A DNA stretch of 64,000 bases. Origin: Paraburkholderia sp. LEh10. Lineage in GTDB: Bacteria; Pseudomonadota; Gammaproteobacteria; Burkholderiales; Burkholderiaceae. The position numbers were made by a program, and so were the translations under genes. The notes beneath the pieces were generated by a model. It had not been told where the DNA came from and searched no databases. It saw nothing but the letters and a program-made list of their open reading frames with translations. The number at the start of each line of letters is the position of its first letter. The stretch's first letter is position 1. This document shows, in pieces, positions 8,218 through 16,985 of this stretch. The stretch lies in NCBI RefSeq assembly GCF_017814945.1, contig NZ_JAGIPX010000009.1:124001-188000 (forward strand). Direction: 5' to 3'.

Positions 8218-8269
8218 CAATCAACGTCGGCAATCAGCGTGGGCAACGACCATGGGCGATGAGCGGGCA

Positions 8270-10693
8270 ATGAGCGACGACAACAACGACATCGGCGGCG
8301 TTGCCGGACAGCACGCTGAGCCGTCTTTGCCGCGCGGGCCGGCGGGCGGCGCGGCGAAGACGCCGCACGCGTGCGCGGCCGCCTTCAGCAGCGAATGGGT
8401 GCGCTTGTGGGCTGAATCCACCACCGATTACTCGATTTTCGCGGTGGCGCCCGACGGCACAATCGTCAGCTGGAATCGGGGCGGCGAGACCATCCAAGGC
8501 TACCGGTCCGAGGACATCCTGGGCCAGCACGTGAGGGTGCTGTACACGGCGGACGACCAGCGCGCAGGCATCCCGGAGCTCGGCCTTCAGCGCGCGCGGG
8601 AAGAAGGCCGCTATGAGACGGAAGGCTGGCGTGTGCGCAAGGACGGCACGCTGTTCTGGGCGAACGTCGTGCTCACTGCGCTGTACTCGCCACAGGGCGA
8701 GCTGCTCGGCTACGGGCGAGTCGTGCGCGACATCAGCGACAAGAAGAGCGCCACCGATGCCGCGCTGGAAAGCGACCGGCGCTTTCGCCTGCTGGTGCAG
8801 GGCGTGAACGACTATGCGATCTTCATGCTGTCGCCCGAAGGCTACGTGACCAACTGGAACCCGGGCGCACGGCGCATCAAGGGCTATACGGACGAGCAGA
8901 TCATCGGCTCGCATTTCTCGTGCTTCTACACGCCGGAAGACGCGGCGGCGGGCGTGCCGCGGCGCGGGCTGGAGACGGCCGCGCGCGAAGGGCGCTGGGA
9001 AGCCGAGGGCTGGCGCGTGCGGCGCGACGGCAGCCGCTTCTGGGCGCATGTGGTGATCGACGCGATCCGCGACGAGGGCGGCGCGCTGATCGGCTTCGCG
9101 AAAATCACGCGCGACATCACCGAGCGCCGCCAGGCGGCCGAGCTGCTCGAACAGACACGCAAGGCGCTGTTCCAGTCGCAGAAGATGGAAGCCCTCGGCA
9201 AGCTGACGGGCGGCGTCGCGCACGACTTCAACAATGTGCTGCAAGTGCTGCGCGGCAACCTGGAGCTGCTCGGCGCGCGGCACGACGATGGATGGAGCCG
9301 CGCGCGCATCGGCCGCGCGATCGAGGCGGTCGAACGCGGCTCGAAGCTCGCGTCGCAACTACTCGCGTTCGGCCGCCGCCAGGCGCTGCTGCCCATCGTC
9401 GTCAATCTCGGCGATGTGCTGCGCGGCATGGAGGACCTGCTGCGCCGCGCGCTCGGCGAGCGCGTGCGGGTGAAGATCCATGAATCGCATGTCGGCGGCC
9501 GGTTGTGGAACGTGCTGGTCGATACCCATCAGCTGGAAAACGTCGTGCTGAATCTGGCTATCAACTCGCGCGACGCGATGCCCTCGGGCGGCGTGCTGAC
9601 GCTCGGCTTGTCGAACGCCGCGCTCGATGCGCGGGCGGCGGCGACGATGCAGATCGGCGCAGGCGAATACGTGAAGATGACCGTCACCGATACGGGCTCG
9701 GGCATGAACGCGGAAGTCGCCGAGCGTGCGTTCGATCCGTTCTTCACGACAAAGCCGGAAGGACAGGGCACGGGTCTCGGACTGAGCATGGCTTACGGCT
9801 TCGTGCTGCAAAGCGGTGGACATATCGAACTGGCGAGCACGCCGGGCGTCGGCACGACCATCACGATCTACCTGCCGCGTTCGACGCAGCCGCCCACCGT
9901 GCGGCCTCCCGCCCATGACGAGGCCGGGTCGGAGGACGAGCTGCGCGGCGTCGAGACCGTGCTAGTCGTCGAAGACGACCGGCGCGTGCAGTTGACGGTG
10001 GTCGACATGCTGTCGCAACTCGGCTACGCCGTGCTGACGGCCAATGACGCGACGGAGGCGTTGACCGTGCTGCGCAGTGGCGCAAAAGTCGATCTGCTGT
10101 TCAGCGATGTCGTCATGCCCGGTCCGCTATTGAGTCCGGAGATGGCGCGTCAGGCGCTGCTGATGCGCCCGTCGTTGAAAGTGCTGTTCGCGTCGGGCCA
10201 TACGCGCGACACGATGGGGCTCGACGCGCAGCTCCAGCACGGCGCCGATCTGCTGCAAAAGCCCTATAGCCGCATGCAGCTTGCGCGCAAGGTGCGCGGC
10301 ATGTTCGACGGGAGCACTGGCGCGCAGCGCGAGGCAGCGCCCGCCGCCCTGAACATTCTGGTGGTCGAAGACGAGGCGGCCGCGCGCGATGCGCTGTGCG
10401 AACTGCTTGGCCTGCTCGGTCACGCGTACGAGGCGGCGGGCAACGGCGAAGAGGCGCTGCAGGTCCTGCAAAGGCAGCCATTCGACGTGCTGCTCACCGA
10501 CCTGACGCTGCCTGGCATGTCGGGCATCGATCTCGCGCGCGCGGCGGTCGGCATGGGGGCCGCGCGGCGGGTCGTGTTCGCGTCGGGCATGGAAGCGCCG
10601 CCGCACGGTGCGTCGCTGCCGTTCGAATGGACAGCGTTGCGCAAGCCGTATTCGTTCGATCAGCTGAAAGAAGCGCTGGCCGCGCAGGCCTGA
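8270..10693 (+). CDS. PAS-PAS hybrid histidine kinase with two receiver domains
   Basis: An 807-residue soluble kinase with no membrane segment. Order: two PAS domains (about 45-160 and 170-290, each with a GWRVRxDGxxFWA PAC-like segment), a HisKA domain with phospho-accepting His318 (VAHDFNN), an HATPase with the N box NLAIN and DTGSGM/GTGLGLS G boxes, then two receiver domains with Asp613 (FSDVVMPG) and Asp744 (LTDLTLPG). It probably senses a cytosolic cue such as redox or light through PAS and relays phosphate to an unlinked partner, since no output domain is present. The start is uncertain: ATG at 8270 follows the duplicated promoter region, while in-frame ATGs at 8252 and 8135 are possible. 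Confidence 0.85.
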   Translation: MSDDNNDIGGVAGQHAEPSLPRGPAGGAAKTPHACAAAFSSEWVRLWAESTTDYSIFAVAPDGTIVSWNRGGETIQGYRSEDILGQHVRVLYTADDQRAGIPELGLQRAREEGRYETEGWRVRKDGTLFWANVVLTALYSPQGELLGYGRVVRDISDKKSATDAALESDRRFRLLVQGVNDYAIFMLSPEGYVTNWNPGARRIKGYTDEQIIGSHFSCFYTPEDAAAGVPRRGLETAAREGRWEAEGWRVRRDGSRFWAHVVIDAIRDEGGALIGFAKITRDITERRQAAELLEQTRKALFQSQKMEALGKLTGGVAHDFNNVLQVLRGNLELLGARHDDGWSRARIGRAIEAVERGSKLASQLLAFGRRQALLPIVVNLGDVLRGMEDLLRRALGERVRVKIHESHVGGRLWNVLVDTHQLENVVLNLAINSRDAMPSGGVLTLGLSNAALDARAAATMQIGAGEYVKMTVTDTGSGMNAEVAERAFDPFFTTKPEGQGTGLGLSMAYGFVLQSGGHIELASTPGVGTTITIYLPRSTQPPTVRPPAHDEAGSEDELRGVETVLVVEDDRRVQLTVVDMLSQLGYAVLTANDATEALTVLRSGAKVDLLFSDVVMPGPLLSPEMARQALLMRPSLKVLFASGHTRDTMGLDAQLQHGADLLQKPYSRMQLARKVRGMFDGSTGAQREAAPAALNILVVEDEAAARDALCELLGLLGHAYEAAGNGEEALQVLQRQPFDVLLTDLTLPGMSGIDLARAAVGMGAARRVVFASGMEAPPHGASLPFEWTALRKPYSFDQLKEALAAQA

Positions 10694-10736
10694 CGGCCGA
10701 CGACGACTCGCGCTGCACGATATTGATCGATTGTGT

Positions 10737-11435
10737 TCATTCATCGCGCTCGCGCGACGCATCGCGCTGCGCGAGCGTTCCCGCCTTGCGCAGCGCCGCG
10801 ACAATCGCCGCGTATGCGCGTTGGCGCGTCGCTTCGTCGGGCGCGCGCAAGGCGAACGACGGATGATAGGTCGGCACGACATGGCGTCCGCCGTGTTCGA
10901 GCACCTTGCCGACCACGGCTTGCAGGCGCGCGGCGCGGTCTTCGAGGATCGCCTTCAACGCGGTCGCGCCCAGTGCGACGATCACGCGCGGGCCGACGGA
11001 CGCCAGCTCCCGTTCGAGCCAGTAACGGCATGCATCGATCTCCCGCTGCGCGGGCGTCTTGTGCATGCGCCGCTTGCCGCGCGGCTCCCATTTGAAATGT
11101 TTGACGGCGTTGGTCACATAGACGTCGCGCCGCGCGACGCCCGCTTCCTGCAACGCATCATCGAGCAGTTGACCGGCTGGGCCGACGAATGGTTTGCCCT
11201 GCTGATCTTCCTTGTCGCCGGGCTGCTCGCCGACCATCATGATCGGCGCATGCTTAGGACCGATGCCGCCCACTGCCTGCGTCGCCTTCGACCATAGCGC
11301 GCAGCGGCGGCAATCGCCGAGACGCGTCGGCTGCTGCTCCCGCTCTACAGCGGGTGCATCGGCGGGTGCATCGGCGGGTGCATCGGCGGGTGCATCGGTT
11401 GCATCGGACGGCGTGGCGGGTTTGCGGGTGCTCAT
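10737..11435 (-). CDS. udgX: UdgX-type uracil-DNA glycosylase
   Basis: 232 residues of the uracil-DNA glycosylase superfamily. Motif A is GEQPGDKED, as in UdgX, and the UdgX-specific loop is GKRRMHKTP. Its histidine is the residue that, in the mycobacterial enzyme, becomes covalently bonded to the abasic sugar after uracil release. The CRRC pair, the His in NAVKH and the Cys in ACRYW are the likely iron-sulfur ligands; ordinary family 4 enzymes have Cys in place of that His. A Thr/Ala/Pro/Asp-rich N-terminal tail is built from a 12-bp repeat. ATG at 11435 lacks a strong ribosome binding site. It converges with the hybrid kinase gene, 43 bases away. Confidence 0.85.
   Translation of the reverse strand: MSTRKPATPSDATDAPADAPADAPADAPAVEREQQPTRLGDCRRCALWSKATQAVGGIGPKHAPIMMVGEQPGDKEDQQGKPFVGPAGQLLDDALQEAGVARRDVYVTNAVKHFKWEPRGKRRMHKTPAQREIDACRYWLERELASVGPRVIVALGATALKAILEDRAARLQAVVGKVLEHGGRHVVPTYHPSFALRAPDEATRQRAYAAIVAALRKAGTLAQRDASRERDE
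11351..11398. repeat. 12-bp coding repeat, four copies, in udgX
   Basis: Four exact copies of CGGGTGCATCGG, which on the minus strand encode Asp-Ala-Pro-Ala units in the N-terminal tail of UdgX. Being a multiple of three, copy changes would only alter tail length. Confidence 0.9.
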
Positions 11436-11633
11436 AACGTTGGCGTCGAAGATGTGCGCGCTGCACATGTCGACACGTCAGCAAGGCGCGTTCCCCCAAG
11501 TCGATTTCATCGTTCCCCCACAGTCGATTTCATTCGGGTGCCGCCGCGCGAGCCTGTTCGTTCGCACAGCGGAATGGTTCTTGCGGCCCCAGAGCGATGC
11601 AGCACTGAATCACGACCCACTCTGGAGGCCATC

Positions 11634-12062
11634 ATGAGCACACTGAATCCCGATGACGAACAACAGCCCGTGGTCCGGCAAACGGGACACGACAATGCAT
11701 CGCTTGGGCCAAGCGACTCCTCGGATAGCGGCAGCGACGTGGCGGGCGCGAAGCGCCACGAATTCGACATCGACAGCGAACTCGACAATCACGCGCTCGA
11801 AACAGGCGACGCCGAACTTGCCAGCGATACCGACCGCGCCGGCACGGGCGAGCGCGCATCCGCCGATGGCGATTCGACGCTCGAGCAGAACGAAGACATC
11901 GACGTGGATCGCGTGATCGATGCGACGGGGGAGGAAGAAGCGGCGCAAGGCATCGCGGGCGAAATCGCCGAGGGCCCCGACGAAGATACGGAAGCTGACG
12001 AAGAGCAGGATGACGAGCGGCACGCGCAGCGACGCGAACGACGCACCGAGCGGGGAAGCTAG
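11634..12062 (+). CDS. small strongly acidic protein of unknown function
   Basis: 142 residues, very rich in Asp and Glu, without a signal peptide or membrane segment and probably disordered. It ends in a short basic tail, RRERRTERGS. GGAGG lies upstream of the ATG at 11634, which fixes the start. No known domain is recognised. A charged, unstructured protein of this kind could bind metal, DNA-binding proteins or polycations, but nothing here shows which. It is 198 bases from the divergent udgX start, so the two share a regulatory region. Confidence 0.65.
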   Translation: MSTLNPDDEQQPVVRQTGHDNASLGPSDSSDSGSDVAGAKRHEFDIDSELDNHALETGDAELASDTDRAGTGERASADGDSTLEQNEDIDVDRVIDATGEEEAAQGIAGEIAEGPDEDTEADEEQDDERHAQRRERRTERGS

Positions 12063-12131
12063 ACCGTGAAGCGCCCGGTGCGGGCGCACGCGTTGCTCAA
12101 TGCCCGATCGTAGCGGGGCGGCGCGGTCAAA

Positions 12132-12230
12132 CGGCGCTCAGGCGCGGCTCAGGGCGTGGCTCAGGCGTGGCTCAAGCGTGGCTCAAGCGTGGCTCAAGCG
12201 TGGCTCGGGCGCCGCTCAGGACGTGACTCA
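12132..12230. repeat. 11-bp minisatellite
   Basis: About eight degenerate copies of AGCGTGGCTCA fill the space between the acidic-protein gene and the glycine-zipper gene. The best copies lie at 12155-12205. It ends about 45 bases before the next start codon. Confidence 0.8.
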
Positions 12231-12275
12231 GGCGCCGCCGCCTTTTATCGAACGAAGGTCTGGAAAGGAGGCATC

Positions 12276-12890
12276 ATGTCGCTCATCGTTGCCGCACGAT
12301 TCACCACGTTCCCCGCCGCCGAAGCGGCCGCCGAGCGTCTTTTCGCTGCGGGTTTCGTCGAAGAGGACGTGTCGCTGTTCTTCGTCAATCCGCGTGGCCA
12401 GCACGCGCGCTTTCCGATCGGTGGCGATGAAAACAAGGACGCCGCTGCCACCGGTGCGCCGAAAGGCGCCGGCATGGGTGTCACGCTCGGTGCCGTGGCG
12501 GGCGCCGTGGTCGGCGTCGCGATCTTCACGGCGTTCTCCGCGCCTGTGCTCGTGTCCGCGATCGCGGCGGGGGTGGGCGCGTATATCGGCTCGCTGATCG
12601 GCGCAATGTACCAGACGCGCGGCGGCGGCAAAGACATGCGTCACGAGCGCGTCCATCATGAAGTGCGCGATTCCGGCGTGCTGCTCGCGGTGCATGTCAC
12701 GCCCGACAACCAGCAGACGGCGGCCCATGTGCTGCGCGACGCAGGCGGGGCGTCCATCGAACGCGCATCGGGACGCTGGCAGCAGGGCCGCTGGGCCGAC
12801 TTCGATCCGACGCGAGCGCCGCAGCCGGTGCCGGGCGAATCGCGCGATGACGCGCGCGGCATCGAAAGGCCCGCCGAGCGGCACGCGTGA
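12276..12890 (+). CDS. glycine-zipper membrane-associated protein
   Basis: A 204-residue protein starting at an ATG with AAAGGAGG just upstream. Residues 1-50 (LIVAARFTTFPAAEAAAERL) form an alpha/beta unit like that of general-stress-type proteins. Residues about 67-112 are a hydrophobic, glycine-spaced hairpin (GAVAGAVVGVAIFTAF, then GVGAYIGSLIGA) typical of glycine-zipper segments. The C-terminus is a second alpha/beta unit (VLLAVHVTPDNQQTAAHVLRD) followed by a disordered tail. Likely inner-membrane associated; function unknown, perhaps envelope stress. A strong terminator follows. Confidence 0.7.
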   Translation: MSLIVAARFTTFPAAEAAAERLFAAGFVEEDVSLFFVNPRGQHARFPIGGDENKDAAATGAPKGAGMGVTLGAVAGAVVGVAIFTAFSAPVLVSAIAAGVGAYIGSLIGAMYQTRGGGKDMRHERVHHEVRDSGVLLAVHVTPDNQQTAAHVLRDAGGASIERASGRWQQGRWADFDPTRAPQPVPGESRDDARGIERPAERHA

Positions 12891-12913
12891 AGTAGCCGCC
12901 GTTAAAACGAACG

Positions 12914-12952
12914 CAGCGCGCGGCGTGACACCGCGCGCTGGGTTCTTTCGTT
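12914..12952 (+). terminator. rho-independent terminator
   Basis: A 10-bp perfect stem, CAGCGCGCGG/CCGCGCGCTG (12914-12923/12931-12940), with a 7-base loop, followed by GGTTCTTTCGTT. It separates convergent genes and could serve both strands. Confidence 0.65.
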
Positions 12953-13004
12953 GCGCTTTCGTCAATCGGGCCGGATTCGCGCGATCCGGCGCTGTGCCGC
13001 CGGG

Positions 13005-13166
13005 TCAGCGCCCTTCAGGGGTTTCTTCGTCCTCTTCATCGTCCAGGTCGTCTTCGAGATCGTCTTCGTCGTCGAGCGTGATCCGGCCCATGCCGACGCC
13101 CGCATCCTTGTCGCCATAGGGGTGGCGCGGGGCGTTTTCATCGGGGGCGTAGTTCTTTCTGACCAT
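13005..13166 (-). CDS. small acidic-tailed protein of unknown function
   Basis: A 53-residue protein, MVRKNYAPDENAPRHPYGDK onward, ending in a run of Asp and Glu (DDEDDLEDDLDDEEDEE). No domain is recognised and it has no signal peptide. I chose ATG at 13166 because GGAG lies six bases upstream; an ATG four codons earlier (13178) has no ribosome binding site. It lies 74 bases downstream of the EEP-family gene on the same strand and could be the last gene of the PLD operon. Confidence 0.55.
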   Translation of the reverse strand: MVRKNYAPDENAPRHPYGDKDAGVGMGRITLDDEDDLEDDLDDEEDEETPEGR

Positions 13167-13239
13167 TGGCTGCTCCATGAAGAAAGTTGAACGGACCCGC
13201 AAAGATGCACGCGCTGCGCCTGCATTTCCGTGCGGGCCA

Positions 13240-14013
13240 TTATGGATAATGCTCCCGCGCGATCCGCGCGACTAGCGGTAAATGATCAGACGCAACGCGG
13301 GCGAGCATGCTGCGATGCACCTGTACGTCCAGCAGCCTGTCCGCGGGATGCATCCAGATGCGATCGAGCGCGAATACGGGAAAACGCGACGGAAATGTCC
13401 GCGGCGCGGGCGCGGCGCGGAAATGGGACACGAGCATGCGCAGCGCGTGGCCCCAGATGAACCATTCGTTGAGATCGCCCATCAGGATCACGGGCATGCG
13501 CGGCGTATCGAAGGCGGCAATCAACGCGCGGATCTGCGCGCGCCGCTCGCGCGCCGACAGGCCCAGATGCGTCGCGACGACACGCAGCGGCATGGCCCTG
13601 CCGCCGGAAACGCCCATCTGCACATCCACATCGAGCGCACCGCGCGCCTCGCGCGTGCCGAACGACAAATCGAGCGAACGCGTCGCGCAGATGGGCAGGC
13701 GGCTCAGGATCGCGTTGCCGTAGCGCCGCTCGCGCGTGTCGAGCGTCGGGCCGGCGATCGCGTCCATGCCCGTCGCTTCACGCAACACAGGCAACGCGTT
13801 TGGCGCGAGGCTGCCGCCCAGCGGCACTTCCTGCAACGCGACGATGTCGGCGTCGAGCTCGCGGATCACGCTCGCGATGCGTTCGGGAGCGCGCAGGCCA
13901 TCCGTGCCGATCGCGCCGTGGATGTTGTAGGTGGCGAGCCGCAGCGCGCGGGCCCCGGCTGCGGCCCTGTGCGGGGCGGCCGTTTGATGCAAGGTCGGGC
14001 CTCGGTCGTTCAT
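13240..14013 (-). CDS. endonuclease/exonuclease/phosphatase (EEP) family protein
   Basis: A 257-residue EEP-fold hydrolase with the standard metal and catalytic residues: LATYNIH (Asn), ALQEVPLG (Glu), MGDLNEW (Asp and Asn), and a late SDHLPLVA (Asp-His). Family members cut DNA or RNA phosphodiesters or act on phospholipids and inositol phosphates. The ATG at 14011-14013 overlaps the stop of the phospholipase D gene by four bases (ATGA), so translation is coupled. Since the partner is a phospholipase D with a lipid-handling VTT domain, a phospholipid or phosphodiester headgroup substrate is plausible (inference). Confidence 0.85.
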   Translation of the reverse strand: MNDRGPTLHQTAAPHRAAAGARALRLATYNIHGAIGTDGLRAPERIASVIRELDADIVALQEVPLGGSLAPNALPVLREATGMDAIAGPTLDTRERRYGNAILSRLPICATRSLDLSFGTREARGALDVDVQMGVSGGRAMPLRVVATHLGLSARERRAQIRALIAAFDTPRMPVILMGDLNEWFIWGHALRMLVSHFRAAPAPRTFPSRFPVFALDRIWMHPADRLLDVQVHRSMLARVASDHLPLVARIAREHYP

Positions 14014-16265
14014 GAGCGGTTGGCGAGGAATCGCTGCAAGGCCACGGACAGCCCGACGAGCGCAGCACCGATCAGCGCGACGAGCCCAAGCCCCAGCAGG
14101 GACGGATGCCGGACGGCGGCGACCAGTTGATGGGCGAACGTCGTCGCGAGCACGATGCCGGGCGCCATGCCGAGCGCCGTGCCCGCGAGGAAGTCGCGCA
14201 GCCCGATATGCGAGGCGCCCGCCGCGAGATTGATGATGGTGAACGGCGCGACGGGCACGACGCGCAGCAGCACGACCGTGACAAACCCCTTCTTGCCGAG
14301 CTTTTCGCTGAGCCGGTTCAGGCGGCTGCCGGCGAGCCTGCGCACGGCATCGTGACCGAGCGCTGCCCCTGCGTAGTAGGTGATGCACGCGGAAATCATC
14401 GTGCCCGTGAACGCGTAAGCGCTGCCCCAAAGCGCGCCGAACACGAAGCCGCTGACTGCGATCAGCAGCGTGACGGGCACTGAGACGCTCGCGGCGAGCG
14501 CATACAGCGCGACGATCGCGACGGGCCCGAGCCGCGACGCATGCACCTGCTGCGCGCCGTGCACGAGCGCGGAAAAGCTGATTGCGTCGCGCAGCGGCGT
14601 GAAGCGCCACAGCACGGCGAGCGCGACGACGATCAGGACGAGCGTGCCGAAAGCGAGCAGTTTGCCCGTGAGCGGCCGGCTGTGCTCTTCGGGCAGAAAA
14701 TGGCGCACGAGTTCTTGCGGCGCGACGGGCGCTTCGGCATCGAGCACCGACACGCGCGAGGCCAGATCTTCGAGATCGCCGGAAACGCCGGGATCGAGCG
14801 GCATCAGTGTGCGCCCGCCGTGACGCAGCGAGGCGATCGCGTCGTTGAGCCGCTGCGTCGTGAGCGCGGCTTGCACGGCCTCGGCCGACACATCGAGATG
14901 CTCGGCGAGCAGCCGGTTGCGCACCGACGCGATGGCCGCCTGCACGCGCGCGTCGCCGCACGCTTCGAGCGTGATGTTGCATTCCGTGTCGAGCACCATC
15001 GAGCGATTGTTCAGATTCGCGCTGCCGACGATCAGTATCTCGTCGTCGACGGTCATCAGCTTGCTATGCACGTTGATGATCTGGCCATGCGTGCTGTTCA
15101 TTGCGCCAATGGTCGGCGCATACATCGCATAGCGTCCGTGGTGGTCCGCCTGCTTCAGCGCCTCGTGCAGCTTCGCGCGCAGCACGCCCATGGTCGCTTC
15201 CTGGAGCCAGCCGCTTTGCCGTTCCGGGCCGACCACGGCGACGTCCGGGCCGTCGCGCCCTGCAAGGCGCGCGACGAGCGCCTCGCCGACGCGGCTCGCG
15301 GTGAAGTACTGGTTCTCGATGTAGATCGTGTGCCGCGCGGCCGCGATTGCATCGAGATAGAGCTGCTGGATCTGCTCGACGGCGGGCCTGCCTTCATAGG
15401 CCGGTTCCGTCAGCGAAATGCCCAGCTCGACGTCTTCGATATCGGGCGCGACGCCTGCGGGCCAGATGTCCGCGCAGCCGTTCGCGCCGGGCACGCGGTG
15501 TGTCGAGTCGGGCGACAGGTCGATCGGCGTGCCCGTCGCGCGTCGCCAGCGCTCGCGCACCAGACGGCTGACGGCATGCGCGGCGGCGCCGTCGAACATC
15601 GCCTGCACGTCATGCATTGGCGGATAGCGCGCGGCGTCGGCGTTGCGGCGCAGCGGCGCGTCGGGATCGTGCGCGGGCGTGTCCCAGCGCGAGCGCGTGA
15701 GATCGATGCCGCCAGCGAACGCGAGCCCGTCATCGATGACGACGATCTTCTGATGATGCGAGGCGCCAAGTGGATGCCTGCCGTCCTGGCGGAAGCGGAT
15801 ACGCCGGTGCGTGCGCCAGCCCATCTTGTATACGGGCAGCCATTCGCGCTCGAACGCGTAGAGCATCGCGAAGTCCCACGCGAGGATGTAGATGCGCAGA
15901 TGGCGGTTGGTTTCCGCGAGCGCGCAGAGGAAATCGGCGAGGCCTGCGGGCAGATTGTCCGGCGCGCCGCCGGGCACGAGTTGCAGACGGCTGTCGATAT
16001 CCCAGCCGACGATGTAGATCGTATGGCGCGCACGCGTCATCGCCGCCCGCAACGCCGAGAAGTAATCGGCTGCATCGATCAGGATGCGAAAGCGTCGGGT
16101 TCTCTCTTGCAGTTGACAGTTGTGGCCAGGGCGCAGCAGCGGGCGCGGGTTGTGCTTTCCCTGATTTCCGACAGGGCTCGCCGACCGTTGATCGGCGGGT
16201 TCGACTGTTGTGGCGGTGGTCGCGTGATGGGTCATCGGCACATGAAAAAATCCGGTAGCAAACAT
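14010..16265 (-). CDS. phospholipase D/transphosphatidylase fused to a VTT (SNARE-associated) membrane domain
   Basis: 751 residues. The N-terminal half is a PLD-family catalytic unit with both HKD motifs: HHQKIVVIDD and HSKLMTVDDE, each followed by the usual GG or GSAN loop. The C-terminal quarter is a multi-pass VTT/DedA-like domain (VPVTLLIAVSGFVFGALWG; FTIINLAAGASHIG), a family known for lipid scrambling or flipping. The fusion suggests headgroup hydrolysis or exchange at the inner membrane tied to lipid movement. I took ATG at 16265, with AAAGG upstream; an ATG at 16235 or a TTG at 16286 are alternatives. Its stop overlaps the EEP gene start. Confidence 0.85.
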   Translation of the reverse strand: MFATGFFHVPMTHHATTATTVEPADQRSASPVGNQGKHNPRPLLRPGHNCQLQERTRRFRILIDAADYFSALRAAMTRARHTIYIVGWDIDSRLQLVPGGAPDNLPAGLADFLCALAETNRHLRIYILAWDFAMLYAFEREWLPVYKMGWRTHRRIRFRQDGRHPLGASHHQKIVVIDDGLAFAGGIDLTRSRWDTPAHDPDAPLRRNADAARYPPMHDVQAMFDGAAAHAVSRLVRERWRRATGTPIDLSPDSTHRVPGANGCADIWPAGVAPDIEDVELGISLTEPAYEGRPAVEQIQQLYLDAIAAARHTIYIENQYFTASRVGEALVARLAGRDGPDVAVVGPERQSGWLQEATMGVLRAKLHEALKQADHHGRYAMYAPTIGAMNSTHGQIINVHSKLMTVDDEILIVGSANLNNRSMVLDTECNITLEACGDARVQAAIASVRNRLLAEHLDVSAEAVQAALTTQRLNDAIASLRHGGRTLMPLDPGVSGDLEDLASRVSVLDAEAPVAPQELVRHFLPEEHSRPLTGKLLAFGTLVLIVVALAVLWRFTPLRDAISFSALVHGAQQVHASRLGPVAIVALYALAASVSVPVTLLIAVSGFVFGALWGSAYAFTGTMISACITYYAGAALGHDAVRRLAGSRLNRLSEKLGKKGFVTVVLLRVVPVAPFTIINLAAGASHIGLRDFLAGTALGMAPGIVLATTFAHQLVAAVRHPSLLGLGLVALIGAALVGLSVALQRFLANRS

Positions 16266-16421
16266 CCGACGAACGCCTTTCAGCAAATGCTGTTCCTCAC
16301 GCTATGCAGCAACAAGGCTGCGGCGCGTGCGCGTGACAGGTACACCGCTTGCCGGTTTCATCGTGTGAGTCCTCGCGCCGGATCGATTCCGCGCGCGGCC
16401 ACGAAACGAAAGGAGCGCACG

Positions 16422-16559
16422 TTGAAGCAATCGATGAGTAGTACGCAGAAGACAGCACCGAATCATCCAGCGACCCCTCATCAACCGAATCGCGATGGCG
16501 GGCAGCAACAGCAGAACCAGAAGCCGCCGCAGCATCAGGGCGGGCAGCGTCAGCCCTGA
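16422..16559 (+). CDS. small Gln/Pro-rich disordered protein
   Basis: A 45-codon reading frame starting at TTG (16422), six bases after GGAG, or at ATG (16434, 41 codons). The product is rich in Gln, Pro, Asn and His with QQQQNQ and PPQHQGGQ and has no fold or signal. It starts about 155 bases from the PLD gene in the opposite direction. Evidence for coding is the ribosome binding site and the biased composition only. Confidence 0.45.
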   Translation: MKQSMSSTQKTAPNHPATPHQPNRDGGQQQQNQKPPQHQGGQRQP

Positions 16560-16707
16560 CGCGTGACGCTGACGAGTTCGATGCGCCGCGAGCGCGGCAG
16601 GTGGAATTCGCACCGGAACGCGCGCGTGCAAAGCTTCCACGCCGCATGTAGATCTTCCACCGCGCGTCGTGCGGCAGGCGCTCATCGTCATTCGAAGGAG
16701 AACCGAC

Positions 16708-16938
16708 ATGGAAGAACGGCACCAGACGGCCAGCGCACCACCAGCAAAACCCGGCAGCACGACGCAGCCCGGCGAGCCGACCGAAACAATGAAGAGAACC
16801 AACCCGGCACGGTCGAATCCGCATCCGACGCAAACAGCGGAAGTGCCGCTTGGCACGGGCGATCGTCCGGAGCCGCCAGGGGGCGGCGGACGTCCATCGC
16901 AGCGCGATAGCTCGACAGGCCAAAAGCGCGAACCGTAA
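16708..16938 (+). CDS. small Pro/Thr-rich disordered protein
   Basis: 76 codons with AAGGAG seven bases before the ATG. The product (MEERHQTASAPPAKPGSTTQ onward) is rich in Pro, Thr, Gly and Arg, includes PEPPGGGGRPSQ, and has no membrane segment or known domain. It follows the Gln/Pro-rich frame by 148 bases and has similar disorder, so the two may be related. Function unknown. Confidence 0.45.
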   Translation: MEERHQTASAPPAKPGSTTQPGEPTETMKRTNPARSNPHPTQTAEVPLGTGDRPEPPGGGGRPSQRDSSTGQKREP

Positions 16939-16985
16939 AGCCGAAGCAAAGTGCACTGCGCCTCGCATGTCATCATGCGAAGACG

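Noticed and set aside
11850..12060. Minus-strand hydrophobic frame opposite the acidic protein
   Set aside because: Asp/Glu codons read in reverse give Phe/Leu/Ser/Val; the apparent membrane protein is an artefact.
13240..14982. Extension of the EEP protein to 580 residues
   Set aside because: The extra N-terminal part overlaps the phospholipase D/VTT gene in another frame and has no family similarity; the overlapping ATGA start at 14013 is convincing.
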